Positions 1 to 9,917 of a DNA stretch of 64,000 nt are shown here, one piece after another. The position numbers and the translations under genes are program-made. Every line of letters begins with the position of its first letter. Positions within the stretch are counted from its first letter, which is position 1. This DNA is from Desulfovibrio aminophilus (GTDB lineage Bacteria; Desulfobacterota; Desulfovibrionia; Desulfovibrionales; Desulfovibrionaceae), in the NCBI RefSeq assembly GCF_023660105.1, contig NZ_JAMHGA010000043.1:62001-126000 (forward strand), given 5' to 3'. Under the pieces are notes generated by a model that did not search any database, was not told the origin of the DNA, and saw nothing but the letters and a program-made list of their open reading frames with translations.

Positions 1-86
1 TGACGGGCGCGGAGCAGGGCCGAGATGTGCTCGGCCTGCCACAAGGCCAGGGCGCTGCCCCGGGTGGCGATGGTCAGTGTCTTCAT
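1..86 (-). CDS. hemC: Hydroxymethylbilane synthase (porphobilinogen deaminase), N-terminal fragment
   Basis: Only the first 28 codons are inside the window; the gene runs off the left edge. The visible start reads MKTLTIATRGSALALWQAE, which matches the conserved N-terminus of HemC, including the RGSxLALxQ signature. The family polymerises four porphobilinogen units into hydroxymethylbilane in tetrapyrrole (heme, siroheme) synthesis in the cytoplasm. An AAGGA ribosome binding site lies a few bases upstream of the ATG. It sits 57 bases after the FmdB gene on the same strand and is probably cotranscribed with it. The rest of the protein cannot be judged from here. Confidence 0.85.
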   Translation of the reverse strand, partial: MKTLTIATRGSALALWQAEHISALLRAR

Positions 87-143
87 GGACATCCTTTGGG
101 GCTCATGAGAAGGGGCCGCCCCTGGCGGACGGTCCCGCCGGTG

Positions 144-386
144 CTAGTGGCCGCAGGTGGAGCAGCTGCCGCCGGAACAGCTGGAGCAGCCGCCGCCTCC
201 GCCTCCTTCGCCCGAGGGGGACATGTCGAAGTCGCCGCCCTCGCCGCCGCTCTTGGCCCGGCAGCGGGACATGAGCTTGGACGTCTTGGCCGAGCCGCAC
301 TTGGGGCAGGCCGGAGTCTCCTCGCCGAAGACGAGTTCCTCGAACTCCTGGCCGCACTTGCCGCACTTGTATTCGAAAATGGGCAT
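144..386 (-). CDS. FmdB-family zinc ribbon protein
   Basis: An 80-residue protein starting MPIFEYKCGKCGQEFEEL, the typical FmdB N-terminus, with a zinc ribbon of two CxxC pairs (CGKC near residue 8, CPKC near residue 26). The C-terminal third is a low-complexity Gly/Ser/Cys tail with several more cysteines, as many family members have. I chose the internal ATG at 386 because GGAGG lies 8 bases upstream and the conserved domain begins there; an upstream in-frame extension has no homology signal. The family is linked to regulation and assembly of C1/amide metabolism systems, but no biochemical role can be read from this protein. It lies between paaK and hemC, all on the minus strand. Confidence 0.8.
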   Translation of the reverse strand: MPIFEYKCGKCGQEFEELVFGEETPACPKCGSAKTSKLMSRCRAKSGGEGGDFDMSPSGEGGGGGGCSSCSGGSCSTCGH

Positions 387-506
387 GGATCGAACCTCCG
401 AACGGGATGAAAGCCCCCGGGTCATAGCCCGAAAAGCGGGCGTCTGGCAACGCCGGGGGCGGACCGGGTTAGAATAGGCGCTGATGGGGAAAAGGCAATG
501 CCCGGA
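387..506. other. Intergenic region between paaK and fmdB
   Basis: 120 bases between the paaK stop and the fmdB start. On the minus strand it holds a possible sigma-70 promoter (TTGCCA, 18 bases, TATGAC) for fmdB, with a short inverted repeat GCCCG-CTTTT-CGGGC lying in the spacer. No T-tract terminator is visible after paaK, so read-through into fmdB and hemC is possible. Confidence 0.3.
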
Positions 507-1802
507 TCAGAGGGTCCGGCGGTCGAGCACCCGTTTGGCCTTGCTTTCCGCGCGCTCCAGGGTTTTGGGCTCCACCAGCCGGACGTCGAAGGACACGCCC
601 AGCTCGTCCAGCTTGCGGCGCAGGGTCTCGATGACGTCCTGGGACTCGGAGATGCGGTCGGTGCAGAAGGACTCCGGGGCCTCCACCAGGACCGTGGCCT
701 TGTCCATGCGGTCCTCGCGGTCCAGGACGATCTGGTAGTGCGGGCCCGCCAGTCCGCTCTCCAGGAGGATGGCCTCCACCTGGGAGGGGAAGACGTTCAC
801 GCCCCGGATGATGAGCATGTCGTCGGCCCGGCCCGGGATGCGGGCCATGCGCCGGAAGGTGCGGCCGCAGGCGCAGGGTTCGTCGATGAGCCGGGTCAGG
901 TCGCCGGTGCGGTAGCGCACCACCGGGAAGGCCTCCTTGGTCAAGGTGGTCAGGACCAGCTCGCCGGTTTCGCCCGGGGCCACGGGCTCGCCGCTCTCCG
1001 GGTCCACGATCTCGGCCAGGAAGTGGTCCTCGTTGATGTGCAGTCCCCGGCGCTCCAGGCATTCGCCCGCGATGCCCGGGCCCATGACCTCGCTGATGCC
1101 GTAGTTGTCCGTGGCCTGGACGCCGAGGCGCTCCTCGATCTCGCGGCGCATGGGCTCGGACCAGGGCTCGGCCCCGAAGAGGCCGACGCGCAGGGTCAGG
1201 TCGTTGCGGCCGACGCCCATCTCGGCCAGGGCGTCGGCCAGGTGCAGGGCGTAGCTCGGGGTGCAGATGAGGGCCGTGGCGCGGTAGTCCTGCATGATCA
1301 TGATCTGGCGGCGGGTGTTGCCGCTGGAGCTGGGAATGACCGAGGCCCCGATGCGCTCGGCCCCGTAGTGGAAGCCGAAGCCGCCGGTGAACAGGCCGTA
1401 GTTCAGGGCGATCTGGACCACGTCGTCCTTGGTCACGCCCCCGGCGGTGAGCACCCGGGCCACCAGCTCGGACCAGCGGCGCACGTCGCCCTTGGTGTAG
1501 CCGACCACCGTGGGCTTGCCCGTGGTGCCCGAGGAGGCCTGGAGCCGGACCACCTCGCGCAGGGGCACGGCGAACAGGCCGTAGGGGTAGTTGTCGCGCA
1601 CGTCGGCCTTGGTGGTGAAGGGCAGCCGCCGCACGTCGTCCAGGGAGCGGATCTGGTCCGGGTCCAGGCCCAGCTCGGCGAAGCGCCTGCTGTAGAGCGG
1701 CACGTTGCGGGCCACCCGGGTCAGGGTGGATTGCAGGCGCTCCAGCTGGACCATCTCCAGGTCCGAGCGGTTCATGCATTCGCAGTCGGCTTGCCAGTAC
1801 AT
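507..1802 (-). CDS. paaK: Phenylacetate-CoA ligase family protein
   Basis: A 431-residue adenylate-forming enzyme of the usual PaaK length. The AMP-binding core SSGTTGKPTVVGYT is visible near residues 90-103, followed by YGLFTGG, the acidic YRTGD motif, and the C-terminal mobile domain. PaaK activates phenylacetate (or a related aryl acid) to its CoA thioester with ATP. The start ATG has GGGAGG six bases upstream. It begins 16 bases after livF and is the last gene of the liv operon. Within sulfate reducers this pairing is common and suggests a role in oxidising imported aromatic or branched-chain amino acids, for example through aryl-CoA intermediates. The exact substrate is not determined by sequence. 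Confidence 0.88.
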   Translation of the reverse strand: MYWQADCECMNRSDLEMVQLERLQSTLTRVARNVPLYSRRFAELGLDPDQIRSLDDVRRLPFTTKADVRDNYPYGLFAVPLREVVRLQASSGTTGKPTVVGYTKGDVRRWSELVARVLTAGGVTKDDVVQIALNYGLFTGGFGFHYGAERIGASVIPSSSGNTRRQIMIMQDYRATALICTPSYALHLADALAEMGVGRNDLTLRVGLFGAEPWSEPMRREIEERLGVQATDNYGISEVMGPGIAGECLERRGLHINEDHFLAEIVDPESGEPVAPGETGELVLTTLTKEAFPVVRYRTGDLTRLIDEPCACGRTFRRMARIPGRADDMLIIRGVNVFPSQVEAILLESGLAGPHYQIVLDREDRMDKATVLVEAPESFCTDRISESQDVIETLRRKLDELGVSFDVRLVEPKTLERAESKAKRVLDRRTL

Positions 1803-1818
1803 CGCCGCCTCCCTTTGG

Positions 1819-2562
1819 CTAGCGGGCGTCGAGGTCGCGGCCCAGATAGGCCCGCTGCACGTCCTTGTTGGCCAGCAGTTCGTCCGCCGGTCCCTGGAGG
1901 ATGATCCGGCCGGTTTCCAGCACGTAGCCCCGGTCCGCGATGCGCAGCGCGCTCCGGGCGTTCTGCTCCACCAGGAGCACGGTCAGGCCCAGCTCGTCGC
2001 GCAGCCGCACGATGAGCCGGAAGATGTCCCGGACCACCAGGGGGGCCAGGCCCATGCCCGGCTCGTCCAGGAGCAGGAGCCTCGGCCCGGCCATGAGCGC
2101 CCGGCCCAGGGCCAGCATCTGCTGCTCGCCGCCGGAGAGGGTGCCCGCTGCCTGGGCCCTGCGCTCGGCCAGCACCGGGAACATCTCGTAGATCCGCGCC
2201 AGGGTGCGCGCGGCGGCCTCGCGGCCTTCGCGGTCGCGGCGGGTGTAGGCCCCGAGCCGGAGGTTGTCCTCCACCGAGAGCGGGCTGAACACGAGCCGCC
2301 CCTCGGGCACGTGGGACAGGCCCAGGCGCACCACGCGTTCCGGGGCCAGTCCCAGGAGGCTTTCCCCGGCCAGGGCGATCTCGCCCCCGGCCGGGCGCAG
2401 CAGCCCGGAGACGGCCGTCAGGAGCGTGGTCTTGCCCGCGCCGTTGCCGCCGATGAGGGCCACGATCTCGCCCGCCTTGACGTGCAGGGAGACCCGCCTG
2501 GCGGCGTGGATCCTGCCGTAGAACACGTCCACGTTCTTCAGCGCGAGCAGGGGGCCGCTCAT
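1819..2562 (-). CDS. livF: Branched-chain amino acid ABC transporter ATPase LivF
   Basis: A 247-residue cytoplasmic ABC ATPase. Walker A GGNGAGKTT, the ABC signature LSGGEQQ and Walker B LLLLDEPGMGL are all present, in the short LivF form. It energises import with LivG. The start codon overlaps the livG stop by 4 bases (ATGA), indicating translational coupling. With LivH, LivM and LivJ upstream it makes a complete HAAT-family importer; the substrate is most likely Leu/Ile/Val but HAAT systems also take aromatic acids or amides, and the adjacent phenylacetate-CoA ligase leaves that open. Confidence 0.93.
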   Translation of the reverse strand: MSGPLLALKNVDVFYGRIHAARRVSLHVKAGEIVALIGGNGAGKTTLLTAVSGLLRPAGGEIALAGESLLGLAPERVVRLGLSHVPEGRLVFSPLSVEDNLRLGAYTRRDREGREAAARTLARIYEMFPVLAERRAQAAGTLSGGEQQMLALGRALMAGPRLLLLDEPGMGLAPLVVRDIFRLIVRLRDELGLTVLLVEQNARSALRIADRGYVLETGRIILQGPADELLANKDVQRAYLGRDLDAR

Positions 2563-3338
2563 GCCTCGTCCTCGTCCGCGCCGAGATAGGCGGCCACCAC
2601 CTCGGGGTCGCGCTGGACCTCGGCGGGCGCGCCGTGGCGGATGACCCGGCCGAAGCAGAGCACGAGCACCGCGTCGCTCACGCCCATGACCAGGTCCATG
2701 TCGTGCTCCACCAGGACCACGGTCACCCCGCGCTCGTCGCGGATGCGCCGGATCAGGCCTCCCAGGGCCCTGGTCTCGGACATGTTCAGCCCGGCGGCCG
2801 GTTCGTCCAGGAGCAGGAGCCTCGGCCCGGCGGCCAGGGCCCGGGCCAGCTCCAGGAGGCGCTGTCTGCCGAAGGCCAGGTCGCGGGCCGGAGTCTGGGC
2901 CGCGTCCGCGAGCCCGACGAAATCCAGGGCCGCCTCGGCCTCGCGCCGGATGTCCCGCTCCAGGGCCCGGGAACGGGGCGTGCGCAGCAGGCTGTGCCAG
3001 ACCGGCAGCTCCAGGCGGCCGTGGCAGCCGGTCATGACGTTCTCCAGGGCGCTCATGTTGGAGAAGATTTCCAGGTTCTGGAAGGTGCGCACCATGCCCG
3101 CGCGGCTGCGTTCGAAGGCCCTGGCCCGGCTCAGGTCGCTGCCGCCCAGGCGGACGGAGCCGGAGTCCGCCGGAACCATGCCCGAAAGCACGTTGAGCAG
3201 GGTGGTTTTGCCCGCGCCGTTGGGCCCGATGATCGCGGCGATGCTCCCGTCTCCGGCCTGGAAGTCCACGTCCAGGAGGGCCTGGACCCCGCCGAAGCGC
3301 ACGCTCACGCCCGAGCAGGAGAGCAGCGGCTCAGCCAT
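2559..3338 (-). CDS. livG: Branched-chain amino acid ABC transporter ATPase LivG
   Basis: A 259-residue ABC ATPase with Walker A GPNGAGKTT near residue 38, a family-typical TFQNLEIF Q-loop, and Walker B LLLLDEPAAGLN. The ABC signature is atypical: where LSxGxQ is usual it reads AFGRQRLLELARAL, a form also common in LivG proteins. The gene overlaps livM by 8 bases and livF by 4 bases, so translation of the operon is tightly coupled. It pairs with LivF as the nucleotide-binding dimer of the importer. Confidence 0.93.
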   Translation of the reverse strand: MAEPLLSCSGVSVRFGGVQALLDVDFQAGDGSIAAIIGPNGAGKTTLLNVLSGMVPADSGSVRLGGSDLSRARAFERSRAGMVRTFQNLEIFSNMSALENVMTGCHGRLELPVWHSLLRTPRSRALERDIRREAEAALDFVGLADAAQTPARDLAFGRQRLLELARALAAGPRLLLLDEPAAGLNMSETRALGGLIRRIRDERGVTVVLVEHDMDLVMGVSDAVLVLCFGRVIRHGAPAEVQRDPEVVAAYLGADEDEA

Positions 3339-4314
3339 CGGCGGCCTCCCCGGAAGGCGTGCGCCGCTTGGTCGTCCGGCTAAGCCGTTCCGTCAGCGCG
3401 GCCAGGCCGCCCGCCAGCCCGCCGGGCAGGTAGAGCATGCAGAGCACGAGGATCAGGCCGAAGAGGAGCACCTCCACGTTCTCGAAGACGCGCAGGAACT
3501 CCGGCAGCACGGTCAGGAAGAAGGCCCCCAGCACCGAGCCGAGAAGACTGGTCATGCCCCCGAGCACGACCATGACGATGAGCTCCACCGAGAAGGAGAA
3601 GCCGAAGGAGGCCGGGGCGATGAAGGTCAGGTAGTGGGCGTAGAGCACCCCGGCCAGCCCGGCGAAGCCCGCCGAGAGCACGAAGACGAAGAGCTTGTGG
3701 CGGGCCACGTCGATGCCCATGGCCTGGGCCGCCTTTTCCGAGGTGTGCAGGGCGCGCAGGGCCCGGCCCAGGCGGGAGTGGAGCAGGTTCAGGGACAGGA
3801 GCAGGACCAGGCAGAGCGACCCGGCCACGATGAAGTAGTAGGCCAGGTCGCCCAGCGGCGCTCCGGCCACGGCCGGGCGTGGAATGCCGGTGAAGCCCGA
3901 GGGGCCGCCGGTGATCGCCACGGTTTCGTTGAAGAGGATGGAGAGGATGATCCCGAAGCCCAGGGTGGCCATGGCCAGGTAGTGGCCGGTGAGCTTGAGC
4001 GAGGGGACGCCCACCAGGAAGGCCACGGCCGCGGCGGCCAGCACCCCGGCGGCCATGCCCAGGGGCACGGGCAGGCCGAGGGTCGCGGTGAGAACGGCCG
4101 TGGTGTAGGCCCCCAGGCCGTAGAACCCGGCGTGGCCCAGGGAGATCTGCCCGGCGTGGCCCACCAGGAGGTTCAGGCCCACGGCGATCATGGCGTGCAG
4201 GCAGCACATGGTCAGGACCGTGAGGTGGTAGCCGCCGGACAGCACCAGGGGGGCCAGGGCCAGGGCGGCGGCCAGGGCGCAGAGCCGCAGGGCGTCGGCG
4301 CGGAAGCCGCCCAT
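3331..4314 (-). CDS. livM: Branched-chain amino acid ABC transporter permease LivM
   Basis: A 327-residue polytopic inner-membrane permease. The N-terminal half carries the LivM hallmark GLNLLVGHAGQISLGHAGFYGLGAY (residues about 46-70), and the centre has the SLKLTGHYLAMATLGFG stretch typical of the family. Several hydrophobic helices follow, ending in a basic cytoplasmic tail. It forms the membrane channel with LivH. One base separates it from livH upstream, and its start has only a weak Shine-Dalgarno, consistent with translational coupling. Confidence 0.93.
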   Translation of the reverse strand: MGGFRADALRLCALAAALALAPLVLSGGYHLTVLTMCCLHAMIAVGLNLLVGHAGQISLGHAGFYGLGAYTTAVLTATLGLPVPLGMAAGVLAAAAVAFLVGVPSLKLTGHYLAMATLGFGIILSILFNETVAITGGPSGFTGIPRPAVAGAPLGDLAYYFIVAGSLCLVLLLSLNLLHSRLGRALRALHTSEKAAQAMGIDVARHKLFVFVLSAGFAGLAGVLYAHYLTFIAPASFGFSFSVELIVMVVLGGMTSLLGSVLGAFFLTVLPEFLRVFENVEVLLFGLILVLCMLYLPGGLAGGLAALTERLSRTTKRRTPSGEAADG

Positions 4315-4315
4315 C

Positions 4316-5197
4316 TCAGACCCGCTTGGCGTCCTTGGCGCCGAACAGGCCCGAGGGCCGGACGAAGAGCAGGGCCAGGAGGATGACGAAGGCGATGGCG
4401 TCCTTGTAGGCCGAGGAGATCAGGCCCGCGCCCAGGGACTCCAGCACGCCCAGGATCAGGCCCCCGGCGGCCGCGCCGAAGGGGTTGCCCAGGCCGCCCA
4501 GGATGCAGGCGGCGAAGCCCTTGAGCCCCAGGAGCACGCCGACGTCGAAGCTGGTCATGGTCAGGGGCGCGAGGATGACCCCGCCCACGGCCCCGACGAA
4601 GGCCGAGATCATGAACGAGAGGAGCACCATGCGCCGCACGCCGATGCCCACCAGGGAGGCGGCCTTGGCGTCGTGGGAGCAGGCCAGCATGGCCTTGCCG
4701 TGCAGGGTGGCGGAGAAGAAGTACTTGAGCCCGGCCAGGAGCGCCAGGGTGATGGAGAGCACCCAGAGGCTCTGGGGCATGAGCGCCGCGCCGAGGAAGG
4801 GGATGGGCGTCTCGCCGGAGAAGGGCGGCAGGGCGTGGGTGTCCTTGCCCCAGACGAGCATGACCAGGCCCCGGATGAGGATGGACACGCCGATGGTGAT
4901 GATGATCAGGTCCATGGCCGGTCGCCCCGAGGCCGGGCGGATGGCCAGGCGTTCCACCAGCGCGCCCGCCAGGGTCACCGCCGGCACGGCCAGGGCCACG
5001 GCCACGGGCTCGGGCAGGCCCAAGCCGCGCAGGGCGAAGACGCTGACCATGCCGCCGAGCATGACGAACTCGCCCTGGGCGAAGTTGATCACTCCGGTGG
5101 TGTTGAAGATGATGGTGAAGCCGAGGGCGGCCAGCCCGTAGGTGCTGCCCACGGTCAGGCCGGTGATGCAGTATTGCAGGATGCTCGCCGGGTCCAT
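4316..5197 (-). CDS. livH: Branched-chain amino acid ABC transporter permease LivH
   Basis: A 293-residue inner-membrane permease. It opens with QYCITGLTVGSTYGLAALGF and the family signature INFAQGEFVMLGG (residues about 37-49), and has about eight hydrophobic segments. With LivM it forms the translocation pathway. A 57-base gap with a strong GC hairpin separates it from livJ, so the permease genes are probably made at a lower level than the binding protein, as is usual in this operon type. Confidence 0.93.
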   Translation of the reverse strand: MDPASILQYCITGLTVGSTYGLAALGFTIIFNTTGVINFAQGEFVMLGGMVSVFALRGLGLPEPVAVALAVPAVTLAGALVERLAIRPASGRPAMDLIIITIGVSILIRGLVMLVWGKDTHALPPFSGETPIPFLGAALMPQSLWVLSITLALLAGLKYFFSATLHGKAMLACSHDAKAASLVGIGVRRMVLLSFMISAFVGAVGGVILAPLTMTSFDVGVLLGLKGFAACILGGLGNPFGAAAGGLILGVLESLGAGLISSAYKDAIAFVILLALLFVRPSGLFGAKDAKRV

Positions 5198-5218
5198 GCG
5201 CCGCGTCCGGATTCGGGC

Positions 5219-5247
5219 GGGGCCGGAAGGGGTCGCCTCCCGGCCCC
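5219..5247 (-). promoter_or_regulatory. GC hairpin between livJ and livH
   Basis: On the minus-strand transcript an 8-base stem (GGGGCCGG/CCGGCCCC) closes a 13-base loop between the livJ stop and the livH start. There is no U-tract, so it is more likely an mRNA stabiliser or partial attenuator that favours the binding protein over the permease genes. Confidence 0.4.
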
Positions 5248-5254
5248 CGCGCCG

Positions 5255-6397
5255 CTACTCCGCGATCTTCCAGTCGCCCTTGCTGATGACGACCATGACG
5301 AAGGCGTTCTCGTCCAGGCCGTTGTGGTTCGCCGGGGAGTACGTGAAGATGCCCGCCGTGCCCGGGAACCCGGAGGTCTTCTCCAGGTTGTCGCGGATGT
5401 CCTGGGGCTTGGCCGACTTGCCCGCGCGGATGGCGTTCACCGTGAGCATGAGCGCGTCCCAGCCGTGGCCGCCGAAGGTGGACACCGGGGCGTTGAAGCG
5501 CTTGGCGTACTGCTCGGCGTAGCCGGTCAGCAGGGCCTTCTGCGGATGGTTGTCGGCAAGCTGCCCGGCCACGATGAGCCGCCCGGCGGGCAGGACGATG
5601 CCCTCGGCGGCGTCCCCGGCCAGTTCGATGAATTTCTTGGAGGCCACGCCGTGGCTCATGTAGAGCGGCGTGTCGATGCCCAGCTGCACGCGGTTGCGGG
5701 CCACCACGGCCGGTCCGGGATTGGTGCCCCAGCAGACGATGGCGTCCGGGGCGGCGGCCTTGATCTTGGTCAGCTGGGCGGTCATGTCCGTGTCCTTGGG
5801 CCCGAAGACCTCGTCGGCCACCAGGGTCAGGCCCTGGGCGGGCGTCAGCTCCTGGAGCACGGCCCGGCCGGATTGGCCGTAGCCGTCGGATACGGTGAGG
5901 ATGGCGATCCTGGCGTAGCCCTTCTTCTTGGCGTCCTGGAGGATTTTCAGCACGGCGTGGCGGTCCAGCTGCGGCGTGTTGAAGACCCAGGGATCCACGG
6001 GAGAGATGATCTTTTCCGAGGCCGAGCAGGAGACCAGGGGCGTCTTGGCCGGGCCGAAGAGTTTCACGATCGCCAGGGTGTTGCCGGAGATGCTCGGTCC
6101 GAGCACGGCCACCACCTTGTCCTGGTCCAGGAGCTTCTTGGCGGCCATGACGCACTTGTTCACGTCGGACTCGTCGTCGTAGACCACGATCTCCAGCTTG
6201 CGGCCCTCGATGCCGCCCTTGGCGTTGATTTCGTCCTGGAGCATGAGCAGGGTGTTCTTCTCCGGCTCGCCGAGGAAGGAGGCCGGGCCGGTGACGGAGA
6301 GCACCGCGCCGATCTTCACGCTGTCGGATTCCTTGGAGCAGCCCGCGAGGGCCAGCAAGGCGGCCAGGGCGAGGGCGGCGGCTCGCGCGATGGTCAT
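5255..6397 (-). CDS. livJ: Branched-chain amino acid ABC transporter substrate-binding lipoprotein
   Basis: A 380-residue periplasmic binding protein (type I fold, Leu/Ile/Val-binding family). Residues 1-20 form a lipoprotein signal ending in LAGC, so Cys20 should be acylated and the protein tethered to a membrane. The mature part starts with KIGAVLSVTGPASFLGEPE and contains the SVSGPS/SGNTLA ligand pocket region and a conserved GHGWDALML segment. It captures amino acids or related carboxylates and delivers them to LivHM. The ATG has GGAGG eight bases upstream. It is the first gene of the liv-paaK operon. Confidence 0.92.
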   Translation of the reverse strand: MTIARAAALALAALLALAGCSKESDSVKIGAVLSVTGPASFLGEPEKNTLLMLQDEINAKGGIEGRKLEIVVYDDESDVNKCVMAAKKLLDQDKVVAVLGPSISGNTLAIVKLFGPAKTPLVSCSASEKIISPVDPWVFNTPQLDRHAVLKILQDAKKKGYARIAILTVSDGYGQSGRAVLQELTPAQGLTLVADEVFGPKDTDMTAQLTKIKAAAPDAIVCWGTNPGPAVVARNRVQLGIDTPLYMSHGVASKKFIELAGDAAEGIVLPAGRLIVAGQLADNHPQKALLTGYAEQYAKRFNAPVSTFGGHGWDALMLTVNAIRAGKSAKPQDIRDNLEKTSGFPGTAGIFTYSPANHNGLDENAFVMVVISKGDWKIAE

Positions 6398-6469
6398 GGG
6401 AAAAACCTCCGGTCCTGTGAACGTCGATGGGGTGCGCCGGGCGCTGAACCCGACTTAAAGTGAGTACTT

Positions 6470-6499
6470 ATTCCTGCCCAAAAGCATTCAGGCTGTCAA
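6470..6499 (-). promoter_or_regulatory. Candidate promoter of the liv-paaK operon
   Basis: A consensus -35 (TTGACA on the minus strand, 6494-6499) is followed after 18 bases by a weak -10 (AGGAAT). An inverted repeat AAGT-N4-ACTT lies just downstream (6457-6468) where an operator could sit. The -10 is poor, so confidence is low. Confidence 0.35.
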
Positions 6500-6540
6500 C
6501 GGGGGGCGGCCGCGCCCTCGGCTTCCTTTCGCACCCGTCC

Positions 6541-6569
6541 TTGACAGGGCGGAGCGGCCGGGGCAAGAT
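6541..6569 (+). promoter_or_regulatory. Candidate sigma-70 promoter of the small membrane protein
   Basis: TTGACA at 6541-6546, a 17-base spacer, and CAAGAT at 6564-6569, placing transcription start near 6576, about 29 bases before the ATG at 6605. Together with the downstream terminator this makes a self-contained one-gene transcription unit. Confidence 0.55.
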
Positions 6570-6604
6570 TTCCAGACTTTGATTCAACCGGAATGGAGGC
6601 CGCC

Positions 6605-6763
6605 ATGCTCGGATTCGGAAGCGTTGAGATCGCCCTGGCCTACTGGGCCTGCATCCTGGCCTCGGCCTTCTGCGTGGTCTACGGGGCCGTGAAGTGGAAC
6701 GACGGCGGCGCGCCGGACAAGATCAAGGTCAGCAAGGTCATCCTGCCGCCCAAGGGCGAGTAG
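6605..6763 (+). CDS. Small single-helix membrane protein, resembling symporter small accessory proteins
   Basis: A 52-residue protein. Residues 7-28 (VEIALAYWACILASAFCVVYGA) form one transmembrane helix containing two cysteines, followed by WND and a charged C-terminus. The pattern MLGFGSxEIALAYW...CVVYG...W resembles the small accessory proteins encoded beside sodium:solute symporters in deltaproteobacteria; this is recognition by eye, not a search. GGAGG lies seven bases upstream of the ATG. Unlike the usual arrangement there is no symporter next to it: it has its own promoter and terminator and sits between the divergent liv operon and convergent lon. Real expression is well supported; the partner is unknown. 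Confidence 0.72.
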   Translation: MLGFGSVEIALAYWACILASAFCVVYGAVKWNDGGAPDKIKVSKVILPPKGE

Positions 6764-6791
6764 CGGTCCCTTTTTCCCATGACCCCAGAAG

Positions 6792-6817
6792 GCCCCGGTT
6801 CCGCCGGGGTCTTTTTT
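6792..6817 (+). terminator. Rho-independent terminator of the small membrane protein gene
   Basis: Plus-strand stem CCCCGG/CCGGGG with a 5-base loop, extended by neighbouring G-C pairs, and followed by CTTTTTT. It is 29 bases after the stop codon at 6763. Confidence 0.85.
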
Positions 6818-6829
6818 CATGTCTGGGAC

Positions 6830-6863
6830 AAAAAAAGGCCGGGACGGTGGTTCCGTCCCGGCC
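6830..6863 (-). terminator. Rho-independent terminator of lon
   Basis: On the minus strand a perfect 11-base stem (GGCCGGGACGG and its complement) closes a 5-base loop and is followed by seven T residues, 26 bases after the lon stop. It stands back to back with the plus-strand terminator at 6792-6817. Confidence 0.92.
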
Positions 6864-6888
6864 GTGACGCCGTGCTTCCGGCGCGGCG

Positions 6889-9513
<2,625 letters not shown>

Positions 9514-9546
9514 GGGCGTATCCCTCGCTTGGGGGTTGGGTTCGCG

Positions 9547-9568
9547 AAAAAAAGCGGCCCGGGGCCGC
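9547..9568 (-). terminator. Intrinsic terminator between acylphosphatase and lon, possibly inside the lon leader
   Basis: The minus-strand transcript reads GCGGC-CCCGG-GCCGC followed by seven T residues. It lies 33 bases before the lon start codon. It may simply end the holA-radC-acyP transcript, but there is little room left for a lon promoter downstream of it, so it may also act as an attenuator in the lon leader. Confidence 0.7.
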
Positions 9569-9584
9569 CACCCCTCCCAACTAA

Positions 9585-9598
9585 TGCCGATCGCGGCA
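9585..9598. promoter_or_regulatory. 14-base palindrome in the putative lon promoter region
   Basis: TGCCG-ATCG-CGGCA is a perfect inverted repeat, 72 to 85 bases upstream of the lon start. On the minus strand it lies between a possible -35 (TTGCCA) and a possible -10 (TTAGTT), where a repressor could bind. No named operator consensus matches (it is not CIRCE). Confidence 0.35.
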
Positions 9599-9636
9599 AT
9601 GGCAAGTGCGGAGGCGGAAAAAACCCGGCGGTCCGG

Positions 9637-9912
9637 CTACCTGCGTATCTCGAAACCGCTGAACTCCTCGGCGGAGTCCAGGGCCTCGCACTCCACGGAA
9701 TCCACCCTGGCCATGGGCGAACCCCGGTGCAGGAAGTCGCGGAAGGCCTCCAGGGCGGCCTCCTGGCCGCGCGCCACGGTCTCCACCCGGCCGTCGGCCA
9801 GGTTGCGGACCCAGCCGGTGAGGCCCAGGCGCAGGGCCTCGTCGCGGGTGAAGGCCCGGAAGAAGACCCCCTGCACCTTCCCTTCTACGATGCAGTGCAA
9901 TGCATGGGACAT
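9637..9912 (-). CDS. acyP: Acylphosphatase
   Basis: A 91-residue protein (from the ATG at 9912) of the normal acylphosphatase size. The active-site motif VEGKVQGVFFRAFT carries the conserved Arg, and GWVRNLADGRVE carries the conserved Asn. The enzyme hydrolyses acyl phosphates such as acetyl phosphate or carbamoyl phosphate in the cytoplasm. A TTG codon at 9921 is an alternative start that overlaps the radC stop by 4 bases; the ATG is preferred because AAGGGG in the end of radC is suitably spaced. Either way translation is coupled to radC. A T-tract hairpin follows 69 bases downstream. Confidence 0.9.
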   Translation of the reverse strand: MSHALHCIVEGKVQGVFFRAFTRDEALRLGLTGWVRNLADGRVETVARGQEAALEAFRDFLHRGSPMARVDSVECEALDSAEEFSGFEIRR

Positions 9913-9917
9913 GATTA

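Noticed and set aside
9585-9598. CIRCE heat-shock element near lon
   Set aside because: The palindrome TGCCG-ATCG-CGGCA does not match TTAGCACTC-N9-GAGTGCTAA; it is listed as an unnamed palindrome.
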